A stretch of DNA of 64,000 bases from Lotus japonicus (GCF_012489685.1 NC_080042.1:42584066-42648065), one strand, 5' to 3'. Shown: positions 30,074 through 42,585, counted from the first letter of the stretch. Numbers and translations are program-made. Notes: generated by a model from the sequence alone, not told the origin.

Positions 30074-30762
30074 GGCTATGTTTGGCATGTCATTTCAGCT
30101 AGCTTATAGCTTATTTGACTAGCTTAAAGCTTATTTGACTAGCTTAAAAGCTCTTCAAAAGTGTTTGGTGAATGAGCTTATTTTAGTAGCTTAAAGCTTT
30201 AAGCTATAAGCTATCTCAGGTAGCTTATAGCTTAAAGCTTATAGCTTATTAAATTTATTCTCATTTTTATCCTTATTATTTTATTAAAATTCTACCCTTA
30301 CCCTTATATATTTATAAAAACACTAATCTTATTTTCCCCTCACACTTACGTATGCAGTTTCCGCCACCATTCCCGCCACACCGCTGCGCACCACAAGTAT
30401 TATAAATATTATATTAATAAAAATAAATATTATATTTTTAAGATGATATATAACTGTAGCTAATAAAAGTATTTAAAGTGATAATAATTTTAATATTAAT
30501 ATCATATTGGTACTAATGTGAAAATAAAGTAATGTAATATAAAAATAATTATACAAGTATGTCCTTTTATGTCATTTTACGATTTCAGCTTGTTTAACAG
30601 CTAGTTCTATCAAACACTTTTGTTTCAATCACGTAGTTTTTCAGTTTTCAGCTATCAGCTTTCAGCTAGCTTATCAGCTTTCAGCTATCAGCTAGCTTAT
30701 AAGCTTTCAGCTAGCTTTTCAGCTTTCACCTAGCTTATTAGCTAAACATGCCAAACATAGCC
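30074..30762. mobile_element. MITE with 17-bp perfect terminal inverted repeats
   Basis: GGCTATGTTTGGCATGT begins the element and its exact inverse ends it. The subterminal regions are dense arrays of AGCTTATAGCTT and TTTCAGCTAGCTT motifs on both sides that can pair with each other. Flanking TAT on both sides could be a 3-bp duplication; no 8-bp match is seen, so the superfamily is open. 689 bp, no coding capacity. Confidence 0.85.
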
Positions 30763-31002
30763 TATGACATATTAGAAACAACTTAGTGTCAGTCTATATT
30801 ATACTCTTTGGTTGAGGAAAGAAAACTGAAAAATGGCTTTAATAAAAGTGCATTGGAAGTTTGCAATGGTGTTTTCCACAAACGTTCTAAATTAACTTTT
30901 TCACTCCCAACTTTTTCCGTTCCGACTCACTTCATATTGTCATATAACATTAAAGAATCATAATCATTTTATTTGTCACCGTAAACAATCTAAGTGGCTA
31001 TT
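30763..31002. other. short intergenic spacer
   Basis: AT-rich sequence with no gene or terminal repeat recognised. Confidence 0.5.
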
Positions 31003-31660
31003 TGTTCTAGGGTCAATCCCGACTACCTTCGGAAGATCAGAGTTGTAACCCCTTGTCCACATCGGTTGAACGCACGCCTTAAACCAGCCCCTCTCAAGGA
31101 ATCACCATCCGACCCATTCCTCCTGTAATCGTCAATCTGCCATGGAACAAACACTAGCCCGAATCGCAAGGACTTACTTAATAAAGCTTCCCTCTCCTCG
31201 TCGGGACCAACACCCTCTTAGAGGCTCCCTAAGCGAAGCCTCAGCACGTCCCATAGAGCGTCCCATCAAGGTCAACGACACCTTACTTGAGTCGTAAGTG
31301 TTGCGCTCTAGGAAGCCAAGCCCACACACAATCACGCTTGGAACCACACAATGAGGCAAAGATCAGAGCGTTCCAACATCCCGGGACTCCCCGATCAAAG
31401 AAGCGCCCCGAAACCTCGTACTTCTCTATCTAGGAAGCTTCAAACCCCGCCTCTATATAAAGAGGTCCAAGTCAAGAGCAAATGGAACCTAACTTCATAT
31501 TTTTCTTACTCGCTTATTATCCATTCTCTAACTTGGGCGTCAGAGTACTAATGTGTAGGTCTATCACCGCTCATCTTGCGGCCAATAACATACCCCCTCA
31601 ACAAACTCAATTGTCATTATCGATTCTCAGAATCACCCATTCATGTTGTCTCGTACTCCA
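31003..31660 (+). repeat. LTR-like remnant, probably Ty3/gypsy (solo or fragment)
   Basis: GC-rich relative to the surroundings, starting TGTTCTAGG. It has a TATA box (CTATATAAAGAGG near 31452) and, about 80 bp downstream, ACTTGGGCGTCAGAGTACTA, a motif common in the R-U5 part of plant Ty3 LTRs. No coding region or second LTR is nearby. The 3' boundary is uncertain, so this may be a fragment. A CTTGCGGCCAATA block recurs in altered form near 31765. Confidence 0.5.
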
Positions 31661-32125
31661 CAAATGATTGGACTTGTCCGATAAATATCCACTATTAAGC
31701 ATATAACTTTCTTCCTCACAAACGTAAGCCATATTCATATTCTCTCTCTTTTAGCATCCGCAATTTTGCGGCCAATAGTTATACCTTGGTTTTTCTAAAT
31801 TAAGACATTAAGCACACTTGGACCACCCATCCTTCTATGTCACTGTATCTTTTTATAATTCATTTTCATTTTGTTCTTCTCATAATCATGATTAATGCTC
31901 TTTCAATGCTCGACCGTGGAGCTTTTATGTGACTGACCTGTGAATGTTGTGGTGTTGGTCTCGAGTGTAGGGGGAGTACCGACAATGAGCAAAGGGAGAA
32001 TCCATAAGTCTTAGAAGAACTCAAGAAATGCTAAGAATGAATAACACGTTACAGAAATGAACGATTAACAAGTATTTATATGCTCAATGTCTGTGCTCGA
32101 ATTCTCTGCAAGTGTGAGGGAAATC
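31661..32125. other. spacer between LTR remnants
   Basis: No gene recognised. The sequence may be degenerate interior or flank of the preceding LTR. Confidence 0.4.
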
Positions 32126-32130
32126 ATTAA

Positions 32131-33473
32131 TGTTAAGTTCAAGCGCTATATACATCGTTTATCATATTTTGAATGATAACAATTTCAAGAGTATAAGTGT
32201 AATGGTTAAAATTTTCATGTGTATTATATTTTAGGAAACATCACTTATGTCTCACATCCTCCATTGTCTGATGATAAATTGCAAGACAATGCTACAAGAC
32301 AGCCCACACAAGAGAAGAAAGGTCAAAGCTACAAGACACTATGCACAAGCAAAGAACAATCAAAACGGCTAGACCGTCTGCACAAGAGAGGACTATACTC
32401 AGTGAAGACTTTCATCGTCTATCTCATAGCTGACCAATGGAAGCAATGTTCAGAGAATGAGAGCCATCTTCAAATGAAAATATCTCTGACATTTTTTTGG
32501 AGAAATTCAAGTGCAAAGAATCATGTGATACACTACAAAACACACTGACCAAGGAAACAAGTACAACGTTGTCAAAGCCAAGTTTCATATTTCTCTCTCA
32601 AAATGATTGGAACAAAGTTCAAGTGCTACCTACCGGCTGACAAGATACACTTTTTAGCAACAAGTCTCAGTAAAAAGGGTACAACGCATTTAATGCACCT
32701 GACAAAAGAACTGTTTGATCTAACGGCTATAACTTGATGCGCTTTACTCGCTCTAACGGTTATGAACAAACCCTAGAAGCACTTGAAGTATAAAAGGAGA
32801 ACTTGAAGATTTCAGAAAAAGTATTAGATTTACAATCAATGCATCAACCTTCATCTAAATTAGAAACATTCAATTTTCAAGAAAGCAAGAACGTCCTCAC
32901 ATCATCTGAGAGAAACTCTTAAGAGTTAAACCTTCATATCACATTCTCTCTAGATCTAGAATTCAAAGTATCTCACAAAGTCAAATCATCTTCAATACTT
33001 TGTAGTTCTTGTGCTTAGAATTTTGCTACTATCCCTCTTGTGAGAAGAGAACATTGTAGAAGCAAACGATCTTGAAAAAGACTGTAGGAGAAGTCCTGCA
33101 CAATACTTGGCCAAGGAGCAGTCCTTATGAATACTTGGTGAAGGAGAAGTCCTTAAGAATATTTGGTGAATGAGAAGTCCTTGATAATACTTGGTTATGA
33201 GAAGTCATGTATAATACTTAGTGTAGGAGAAGTCCTTGATACTTGTTTAGTGAAATCTTGGTTAATCCAAGGACTAGACGTAACCCTATTGTTTAAGGGT
33301 CAATCAGGATATATTGTCTGTGGTTTTATTGTTTACTATTCTGCACTTTTATCCGCTGCACCAAATGATTGTGAAAACGTTTTAAAACTAATAATCGTTT
33401 GAAAAGTCAAATTTTATAAGAACACAATTCAACCCCCCCCCCCCACTTTCTTGTGTTACTTTATTACATTTCA
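32131..33473 (+). repeat. probable Ty1/copia solo LTR (SIRE-like)
   Basis: A 1343-bp block starting TGTTAAG and ending ACATTTCA. It has features shared with the two copia LTRs farther right: a leader with GAATGATAACAATTTCAAG, repeated GAGAAGTCCTT segments, and a C-run (33431-33444) after ACACAATTCAA. ATTAA (32126-32130) and CTTAA (33474-33478) flank it, a 5-bp duplication with one mismatch. No primer-binding site or gag follows, so a solo LTR is most likely. Plus-strand ORFs at 32219-32548 and 33163-33402 lie wholly inside the LTR and are not called as genes. Confidence 0.6.
33100..33245 (+). repeat. minisatellite of about 36-bp GAGAAGTCCTT.AA.AATACTTGG units in the copia LTR
   Basis: Four to five imperfect copies of AGGAGAAGTCCTT..GAATACTTGGTGA lie in tandem. 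They create a spurious ORF. Confidence 0.75.
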
Positions 33474-33478
33474 CTTAA

Positions 33479-34440
33479 GTGGAACTTGCGAGCGCATAAT
33501 TGACTTTGCTGTTGTTATGCTTTAAATGTTTCATTTCGGCCCTTCGTTAGACCGCTCAAACACTTTTCTAGTTAGATCGGGATGACCCATTCCTGAACCA
33601 GGTCGTGCATACCGCTTTTAAAGTGTTTGCTTAAGAGCAAACCCTTATGGGTCAGCTGCAATGCACCGTCAAATTTTATAGATTAAGAGTTGACCGAAAT
33701 TTTTATATATCTTTGTATTATATCACTTATCTTATCTCATTTTTCTTTTCCGTTCCTAACTTCCTATCTCCAATGTGTAAAAATGAGTATAAAAAAGAGT
33801 AAGACTAAAACTATAAAAATATTGTGAGTATAATTTTTAACACGTGACTCCGATATCCTTATGAAAAGAGATGTTTGGTACCCTTTAGTCTATTATTTAA
33901 AATATTTAAATAATATGACGCGTCAAGACATAAAAAAGGTCTAACCCCTCTATTTTCGAATATACACAAATCATGCTATAGTGTTGACCACTGACAAACA
34001 CCTCACTCGATAAAACTTATTTTATAGAGATTTTATACCATCAGAATCATAGGTGTCGTGGATTGTAAATGTTGTAAAGTGGTCCACCACTAATTTCTTG
34101 TTTTGATTAGGTATAGGAAGTTTAAAAATAAAAAGGTATAGGAAAAAGAAATCTAATTTATTCATGTTGTACTGGACCTTGATCATAGTGCCAAGAGATA
34201 GACGATAAGGATCTTCAAGGTTTGTCGCCTTCAATTCCTTATTGTACATTTGGTCTTGTGCATACTAGAGCAGTGGAAGATGTCTTCTAAGTAGCTAGTG
34301 GTAGACCACGTGACCTTATACTATATATTTCCTGAAATTTTAATTCATCGTACTTTTATTATACGCTTTATTTGAAGTTTTTATAACTTAGAACATTTTT
34401 ATCATTAAAACTAAGATAAGGATGGTAAAGATCTAAACGT
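33479..34440. other. intergenic DNA, no gene
   Basis: Mixed sequence. A 75-codon minus ORF at 34022-34249 has no recognisable domain. Nothing else is supported. Confidence 0.5.
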
Positions 34441-35095
34441 TTTTTTTTTGGTACAAGAGGCAAAATGGAAAAAGGAAAACAACAAAACAGGAAAGGACTA
34501 AGGCCTCAAGAAAGAGACACCCGACGCATCCGCGACCAACAGAGGGCCTAAACCCTGAAGAGGCACATCAGAAGCCACAAACGCCTCCGCTTGCTCCGCC
34601 CCATGCTTAGCAAGAAAATCCGCACAAGCATTCCCTTCACGCAGCGTATGAACCAGCGACACTCTCCAAGAACGACTCAAAATGTCTCTAATATCCGAAA
34701 CCAGCGACGCATAGGCATGGCGGATAGCCAGCACTCCCTCCACCAAGGAAATGGCATGCAACGAGTCTGAGCGACACTCCACAGTCCGGTAGCCTCGACT
34801 CCAAGCCACATCCAGGCCGTGGAAAAGACCCAACAGCTCCAGATGTAAGACATCAGATGCTACAAGATACCCAAAGAAACTAGTTATCCACGCACCATCC
34901 ACATTCCGGAGACACCCACCAAACCCCCCACGCTGGGGTGAGCCAAGCACACTACCATCAACGTTCACAACAATCCCTTCCGACAAGGATGGTAACCAGG
35001 TAACAGTTCTCTGCTGTCTGGACAGTACCACCTGAGGAAAGGCACGCGCAATATCACTAGCCATCGCCGTGATGCGTAACAATCTCTCACTTATG
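34441..35095 (-). mobile_element. 5'-truncated L1-type LINE, 3' end with RNase H
   Basis: On the minus strand, 194 open codons (35082-34498) are followed by a short 3' UTR and a poly(A) tract (T-run at 34441-34450 on the plus strand). This is the structure of a 5'-truncated non-LTR retrotransposon. Only the C-terminal RNase H domain of ORF2 is left. Target-site duplications are not obvious. Confidence 0.85.
34498..35082 (-). pseudogene. LINE ORF2 C-terminal RNase H domain
   Basis: An RNase H (RVT_3 type) that would digest RNA in RNA-DNA hybrids. The expected acidic residues are present: D in VVNVDGSVLG, E in LHLELLGLFHGLD, D in CRSDSLHAISL, D in NACADFLAKHGAEQ. The Met that opens the frame is internal to the ancestral ORF2, so the fragment has no endonuclease or RT and is unlikely to be expressed. 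Confidence 0.85.
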
Positions 35096-35329
35096 ATGAC
35101 AAGATTAAGTTATAAAATTTTGGCGAGATATATAGGATCTTTTCATCTAAAACATTAAGTTATTTGGATAAAGATGATCCTATTTATTTCTTACTCAGAT
35201 TATGACATTTCAGCCAACTAAACATTTTTCAAAGCATGCTGAAAGAAAAGGAAATTTTATATTTTTCGCCTATTTTTCGCTCTCTAATTATTCTCCCCTT
35301 TATGGCATGAGCAAAGAGAAATTTGGAGG

Positions 35330-35995
35330 CAGCAGAACAATTGAATCTTTAAGGATGTGGAGCTGAGCTTAGAAGAGGCACATCAGATGGCGGTGGAGGT
35401 CTTGCTCGACGGGAAGCGAGCGTGGGCGGCTTCAGCGGACACAATGCGATGCCGGCATCCAGGGTCAGTTCATCAGTAGCAAGGATGGATTATATCGGAG
35501 GATGGAATTATGAAAGTTAATATTGATGCGGATTGGATAGGAACCAATGATCAAGGGAAGGGGATGGTGATTCATGACCACGGTGGCGAGTGTATATATG
35601 CAGCAACAAGGTTTTTGAGCGGTAGAGCAGATCACTCCGTTGCAGAGGCGCAAGCCTTACACTAGGCAATCACAAAAGCACTGTGGTTCGAATTTGATAC
35701 ATTGGTAATAGAGACAGACTCCATGGATGTGTAAAGTGCTAAGCTGGAGCCAATTATTCAGGATTGTAAAGTGTTTGCCATTCATTTTGCTTCTTTTCAT
35801 TTATCTCATGTAACCCGGGGGAACTAAGGTTGCTCATTCTTTAGCGGCTATGGCATCGGATTTCCCTAACATCTGTTGGTTGGATAACTTCCCGGCCGGT
35901 TTCCATTAGCTCGGCTCTTATAGCAGATGTATTTGAAGTTATTGTTTAATGAAGTCGAACTTTCCGTAATATAAAAAAAAAAGAAAAAACATATG
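35330..35995 (+). mobile_element. second 5'-truncated LINE 3' end, plus strand, decayed
   Basis: The plus strand reads as an RNase H domain (GIMKVNIDADWIGTNDQGKG, SVAEAQALH, LVIETDSMDV) with in-frame stops after ALH and MDV and further frame damage. A short 3' UTR and an A-rich tail (35971-35990) follow. It is of the same domain type as the LINE at 34441-35095 but in the opposite orientation and more decayed. Confidence 0.8.
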
Positions 35996-36572
35996 GAAGT
36001 GTTAGTTAACGAAATTACGAGAGAGAAGCAAATCAAATGACGTAATATAATCAAAGTAATCAAAAGAGTTTACATAATCGAAGTGTTTGAATATTATTCT
36101 CCATGTAATCCAGTCGAGTGTTGACATAAAATAAAGGTTTACTCATTATTTTAAGCTACAAACGGATGATTCCACTTCTTGGAACATCACTTACTGCCTC
36201 AAAATTAGCAATACATGTGGTACAAAGCCTTATAAAAGTAAAAACATAAAAGCATCAAAGTTGAAGCAAACTGTAATCATAAAAATTACAGACTTACATG
36301 CAGCTACATGGACCTACATGTAAAATGACAAGCAGAATTCAATAAACAAGAAAGAAAAAAAGGACATCCCAGCTGTATGCGCTCTGGGTTGCATGCCAAA
36401 TCAATTCGTAAAGGAATCAGAAACTTCCATTTTGAGGCTCAGAATGTTGTCTGTGAAAGAAGGTCCCCTCTGTCTTGGAACTGGGTGTTCCATAGTCCAT
36501 ATAATGTCAAGTTCTCTCAATGGAACTTGCCCATCAATAACTTTATGCTTTCAAGGTTCATTTGTTTCATCA
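35996..36572. other. 3' flank and presumed 3' UTR of RLSB
   Basis: No ORF with support. The part adjacent to 36572 should be the 3' UTR of the minus-strand RLSB gene; I cannot fix a polyadenylation site. Confidence 0.45.
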
Positions 36573-39500
36573 CTATTTCTCAAACTTGAACCACTTCCAA
36601 TTAGCATAAAGTGCTTCGTTTTCGAAAGGCAGGGCACTGTTTGAAACTGATTTTGATTGTTGACTGGTAAGAGCAGGAGGTAGTTTTTCCTTGTATTTTT
36701 TGGCCATCATATCTGCCTCCAGAAATACTCTCTTTTGACAGAAGAAACAAGCATTACTCAAGATCAATCTGACTCACTAAAACCGAAGAACTTGAAAAAT
36801 AAGATAAAATAATTAAATACCTCTCTATTTGATAGAAATAGGCCAGGTTCACTTTCAAGGTCCCTGATGCTGCATGACATGAATGCAAATAGACATCAAC
36901 AGCAATTTATAACATTCAATGTTCTTTAATACAAAATTTTAAGGGAAAGGGTAAGGGAAAGGGTTAAACAACATGTTGACTGGTAAGGAAAAAATAAATG
37001 TTAGGGCTGTTAAGTTAAGCACACTCCACTTCAAGAAAAGTTCAGTTATTTGTAGTTGCAAAAAACTCAGTTAAATGAATGAGTCAAAGGATAAAGCATT
37101 ATTATAACGTTTTTGGATAATCTGACCTTGTTGATGGTACCTAATTTTTTTAGGAGTATTTGTGTTGTAACTTGTAAGTGGGGAGGGTAGTTGGAACCTT
37201 AATTAGCTAGGAAGGTTTATTCTTTATTCCCTAAATAACCCAAATCGACAGTAACAAACAAAGTGCACCCAACAATTACAGAAGAAAGTCAAAGTCAGCA
37301 ATTCTTACCTTAAAGAAATTTTACCAGGAAATGCCGATTTCACCACCAGAACTTTAACCTTTTCATCAACAGAAAGTATGTCGCTGCCAGATGTAACTCC
37401 CCCTCGAGTGATATTTGAAACATGCAGCAATCCACTGAAAAGTTTCAGATTAATTTTAAATGTTGATTATATATACAAACATTTTGACGATATTTAACAA
37501 CTTTAACTTATGAAGCAGATTAAAAAGTCTTGAAGATAGTAACAAGAAGAAAATAATAAAGTATATCCACTTACTGACAAAACAGCCAAGCCTGAATCTC
37601 GGAAGGCATGACATTTTCCATAAATGAAAAAGGAAGGTAAGTGCATATTGAGCATTTAAAAAAAAAAATAACGGAATAAAAAAAAATTCTGATTTAACAA
37701 GGATTGATGCCCCTTACATTTGATAAATTCATTTATACAGAATAATAACCATATATTTATCTTAATCTATAATGACATAATTATAACAGTAATCTATCAT
37801 AACAGAATGCATCTGAATATATCTCAACAGAGTTAAAGCAGGCTCACGTGATTCCATCAATTTGAAAGGTGATTCATAAATCGGTTACACCATTGAAAAG
37901 CATGTATTAGCTAGTTTGTTTTTCTATCTTTTCTATCAGTCATTTGTAGGACCAACCTGCATTGACTTTTCTTTTCATCACAAGGGGCAAAACAAAGCGG
38001 TGAAGTTGGAAGCATTCAAGTATCCAAAGATACTCCAAGATGGAATTGTTCCATGTAAATAAAAATTGCATCTACGTGACTTCTTTTGAAAAAAATTATC
38101 ACTTACCAAAGAGGGAAAAAGAACCATCACTCACCATCTATTTGTTTCTCCTATTCTTATTTGGGCTCCATAAGGAAGAACCTTTTTCACGGTCCCTTCA
38201 AGAAGTGTTCCTTCTCGAAGATAAAGCTTTTCCTGCAATATAATATTGCGGGAATTTAAAAATATTAAAAGGAGAAAGTAAACTAAAAGCTCTCTAACTG
38301 AAATATTGAAACTAAGCAGCAAAGGAAATAGACAGATTTGAGTACTGACCCAGGCTTCTCTCTCACTAACTATCACATTGTTTTTAGCTTCATCTACTTC
38401 AGTAATTTGTACATACATACAACATCCGACCTGCATCATATATATTTATATTTAAATAATTGCAATAAGTAAGAAAGAGAAAAATGAAAACTAACAGTGA
38501 GTGGTGAAGAAGCAGCATATCTGCTCAACTATGATAGATATTAAACCATTCATGCGAAAACACAACATCTTAAGGTTTTGGGATTGTTAGTTGCTAACAT
38601 AGTAGTAGAGCCTGTGGACCGAGCGGTCATAAGTTCAATGCTTGCTGGGCTGGCCGCCTGGCCCCATAATTTTCTAAATAAAAGAAGGTTAATTTTAACA
38701 CGTCCGATGGGCATGCCACCGTCCATACTTGCGTCAAAGGGTGCGTTTGTTTTAAAACCATTCATATTCTTTCAACTGATAGCTTAAACTATTGTGATTT
38801 TCAATTCATGACAAAACTCAAGGATACCGATTAGAAACTCGAATATAAGAAAGGAAAATATACTTCTAAGTAGACAAAGGTTGAGGTAGTTTAACAAACA
38901 ACTAGGATTGAAAATAAACTATATATACTTCCCTGGTAAAAACTCATAAGTCATAAGGGTGCAAGACATAAGAATTTGAATAGATTGGTGGACATGTATG
39001 TGTGTGTGTGGTTGTATGCATATAACAATATAAGCCTGAGACTATAAGGCATGTAAAAGGCCTAAAACTTGAAAAGATAAGGCTTTCAATTAAAAGCAAC
39101 AATAAAATTAACCGGATAGATCATAAGCTTCTGTTGACCACACTCAAGGAGAATGGAGCAGCACAACTTGTTAATAAAGCCCAATGGCACTGCCCACATC
39201 AATGAAGTTTTAAATACTGTTATGTGCTGATCCACGCAATAGCACAGAGAATTCAAACATTGAGTGTCAAAATTCAAATAAAGCTCAAGTTCAAAAATAA
39301 GATTGTATTGTACTTTATTCTGTATGGGGGGGGGGGGGGAATTCCAGGGCTGAAACTTACATTTTCTTTCAATTCAGTAAAGCTATTTACTCTTTTTACA
39401 AGCTCAGCTTTGGGTAGGAAAGCTCGCATACCCTGCAGATCCAAATTCAAGAAGAGATAAGTATTTACTCAAATGCTACATGAGCATAAAATATTAATGT

Positions 39501-41954
39501 CAATGGCACATACCTCAATCCTTGTTAGCAGGCCGCTAATATTCCACTCGGTGACTCTAATCATTATAGGTTCATTGAGCTGTTTTATCTGCCCAAAACA
39601 TTCAAAGAAGAAGATTTAAAAACTCATCAGCAAGAGAAGAGATTATTTGACTTTGTACATGTTAAAGTTGATTGAAGAAATAATCTAGTTCCTTACTGGC
39701 CATAACTAAATCTGCCTACTTTATCTGTATAAGATAATAACCCTTCTAAATTAGGAAGCACAGACATTTCAATTTTTTACATTTATATTTTCAATTTTTG
39801 TACTAATATGGATATTGGATAAGGTACCATAATTAGATAAACGATAGTATTCTATCGTGTCTACAATGTCTCTGTCATTTAAATTTTTTTATGTTAGCTT
39901 TCTATTTGCTTTATATGTTGTGTCCTGTAGTTTTAAAATTTTCTGTTTCTTTTTGTCTGTGTCATGTCATATTCATGCATTTGACATATCTATGCTTCCT
40001 AGTTTCCAACTAAGTAGCGAGGAGAACTATGCATTTGCATCTTAATCACAAATTCTACATTAAAGTTGCCATATCTACTATTCTAAATATTATGGGTGGC
40101 TATGCTTTAGTTTGGCAGAAAAACTAAATTGAGTTGAACTAAACTGCAAATGTTTTTCATAAAACTTGGACTTTCTCAATTCAGATGATAGGTTAACAGC
40201 AATTGGCACCGGAATCATTTAGACAGTACTTTATGGTTGACAATCTGTTTTATTTTCCTCGAATTATATCTCATCCAAATTTCCTGAAAAGCTAATATGA
40301 AGAACACAGTTGTTAAAGCTACAACATTGAAATTTTGGTTTGAAGCTACTCTTTCTTTTTCCAAATCCCTGATCTATAATACATTAATACCTACTTCAGA
40401 AAGAGGCAAATTTGCAAGTTCAACATCATTCTACCTTGACACACCACTGCTTGTTATTACATGCTGAACTTTTACTAATAAAAAAAGCAAAGTTCAAAAC
40501 CACTTCATTGTTCTGGATGATTTTGATGAGTCCACGAGCTTCAAACAACCAATGAATAGAAGAGAATCCATAAGCTAGGAACAATGCCATTGAAAATGAA
40601 ATCCGAAAACTAAGAGAGAAACTGCAAACAGGGCATTTGAAGGTATTGCAACCACAGTTTGGGGTTTTTGCACAGTTGAAGAAAGTTAATGAATTCATAG
40701 TTTTTAAATCAAACTGTTCAATTTGGTTATTACTGGCTCATTGATCTGGATATGTAATAATCAAACCATCAATCCGTTTGGATGAAACCAAACAGAACTT
40801 ATTGGAGCATATTTGGTGTTTTTTCTAGTAGATAAGCTCTAATAATCTCCTATAACTCCGCATCCAAACGGGAGCATATTGATTTGTGATTATAAATAAA
40901 TGGATTAAGAAAATGTATTGGTTATTGGTGGTTCAATCCAATTTCGCGCAAACAATTGGTTTTGGTCACAGAAATTTCTGCTCACCCTAATCATATGCAA
41001 GGGAAAAATTCTTGTATGACCAGTCAGCTAAAACCAATAAAAGGCTCAAGACATATTAAAATAATTATCAATTCACAAAAACTCATGCTAGGTAAAGGTA
41101 TTTTAACATTACTACAAAAGAAATGAAAGAAAGAGGAAAACCTGCCTCAGTCGATGCCAAGCGATCCGGCGGAAGAGCTTTCTAGTAGAGAGCAATGGCC
41201 TACCAGTTAGTGTTCTACCCAAAACCTCAGCAAACAAAATGGTCCCAATCTCAACAACAGTGTTTCCTACCGGCACCACCATCACCCCATTTATTGCATC
41301 ATCATCATCTTCATCATTCTTCAGAATTCCCATCCTCCCATGTGCCATAAAATTCTTTTCACATTTCTTATTCCCATCACATATCAAGTACTCCATTTCA
41401 TTACTGTTCAAGGGAAGCACCTCCTTAGTCAACAATGTCCCTGGTAACTCAGCTCCCACATTGACATTGAGCCTGTTTGCATTACCTGAAACAACAACAC
41501 CAAACACAAAATCCCCAGGCTTGGGCTCATAGTACTCAGCATTGTTCACCTTCTTAGCCCCTTCTTCTTCTTCTTCATTTTCATCAACACCCATTTCATC
41601 TCTTTCCTCAGAAACTTCCAATACCCCATCATCTCCCTTTACCTCAATGGAAGCTTTCTCTGTCTCCACCTCAATTTCAGGAAACGACCCATTTCTAATG
41701 GGAACCAGTGAAGGCTTGTTCAGCAACTCAAGCGTTTCTTGCTCTGGGATTCTTACATCAACGGCCTCTTGAGACAACTCGTTCCCCAAAAAAAGTTCCC
41801 CATTTCTTGAGCCAAATGCAACATGGGTAGTGCCCAAAATTGCAAATTTATTAGTAAAAGCGCAAAATTTTTGGGGTGGAAGTTTCGTATTTGGTATTTT
41901 CTTCTTGAAAAAGCAAAAGGAAAGGGACTTACAGGGACAAAGAATCAATGGCAT
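36573..41954 (-). CDS. RLSB: RLSB (PDE338-type) chloroplast S1-domain RNA-binding protein
   Basis: RLSB orthologues (Arabidopsis At1g71720) are nucleus-encoded chloroplast proteins reported to bind rbcL mRNA and needed for plastid development. Eight exons: 41954-41142, 39588-39514, 39432-39361, 38430-38350, 38232-38135, 37434-37309, 36869-36821, 36731-36573. All introns are GT-AG and phases match, giving 490 residues. Residues 1 to about 50 are Ser/Lys/Phe-rich and poor in acidic residues (plastid transit peptide); an acidic E-rich linker follows. Residues about 145-320 carry PGDFVFGVVVSGNANRLNVN, TGRPLLSTRKLFRRIAWHR and LTRIEGMRAFLPKAEL. The C-terminal S1 fold (about 351-423) has LREGTLLEGTVKKVLPYGAQ and GLLHVSNIT. 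The protein ends LYANWKWFKFEK. No lesion is seen. The start is the first Met of the transit peptide. Confidence 0.93.
38577..38720 (+). repeat. possible SINE-like relic in an RLSB intron
   Basis: AGAGCCTGTGGACCGAGCGG then TAAGTTCAATGC resembles a tRNA-like A box and B box arrangement of plant SINEs. The copy lacks clear ends or target duplications. It lies in the intron between exons 3 and 4. Confidence 0.3.
39327..39339. repeat. poly-G run in an RLSB intron
   Basis: A 13-base G homopolymer about 20 bp downstream of the exon 3 donor (minus strand C-run). This is a likely length-variable and assembly-prone site; no function is claimed. Confidence 0.8.
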
Positions 41955-42124
41955 CTTTGGTTCGGTTCACAGTGACATGAATTGGTCTTTGTTTCATGCA
42001 ATTGACTGTGTTTCATGCCTTCATGGTCTATCTATCTCTATCCTCACTCTATCTTTCTACCCTGTGTCAGAGAGTTTCATGGCTCCTTGGTCCATTTACA
42101 ATCCTCTTAATCATTTAACATTTA

Positions 42125-42219
42125 CACCCTCCGGTTACTATTATAAACAAAAGTTAGTTTTTTAGATTCATGAATGAATTTAAAAGCAAATTTTTACTTA
42201 TAATAGTGACCGAAGGATA
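42125..42219. mobile_element. small Stowaway-like MITE upstream of RLSB
   Basis: About 95 bp. CACCCTCCGGTTACTATTATAA at the left is mirrored by TTATAATAGTGACCGAAGGATA at the right (imperfect inverted repeat), with TA next to both ends. It lies about 170 bp upstream of the RLSB start codon, in the promoter or 5' UTR region. Confidence 0.6.
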
Positions 42220-42585
42220 TACCAATTGGATGGCTTTTTTTATTTTTTTTACTGCATGTTCAATTTACCTTTAACATGCAATTAAATCCCCTACTCTTAA
42301 CATTAAGTAAACTTGATTCGTCTCTCGAAAAAGAGATTAGGCTTTAAGGAGGGAGAATTTGGTAATTTTTAGTTTTTTTTGTTAACTTGTTCTAACGGTC
42401 ATTATGATCACGCCCATACTTTATTGCATCACACCGTTTTCTAATTGCATACCTCATAATCGTCTTAACCTCACTCTCCATTTGAAAACCATCATCATAA
42501 CCTTCTAAGGCGTAAATCCTCGCCGCTACCGCTGCTCTGGTAAAGCCTGTCAGTGCTCACACCGTCGAGACTGATGGGAATTGCC
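42220..42585. other. intergenic DNA, no gene
   Basis: No ORF, RNA gene or transposon end that I can support. Confidence 0.45.

Noticed and set aside
40426..40698. 90-codon Cys-rich minus ORF in RLSB intron 1
   Set aside because: It lies within an intron of RLSB, has no signal-peptide exon or conserved spacing, and looks like chance.
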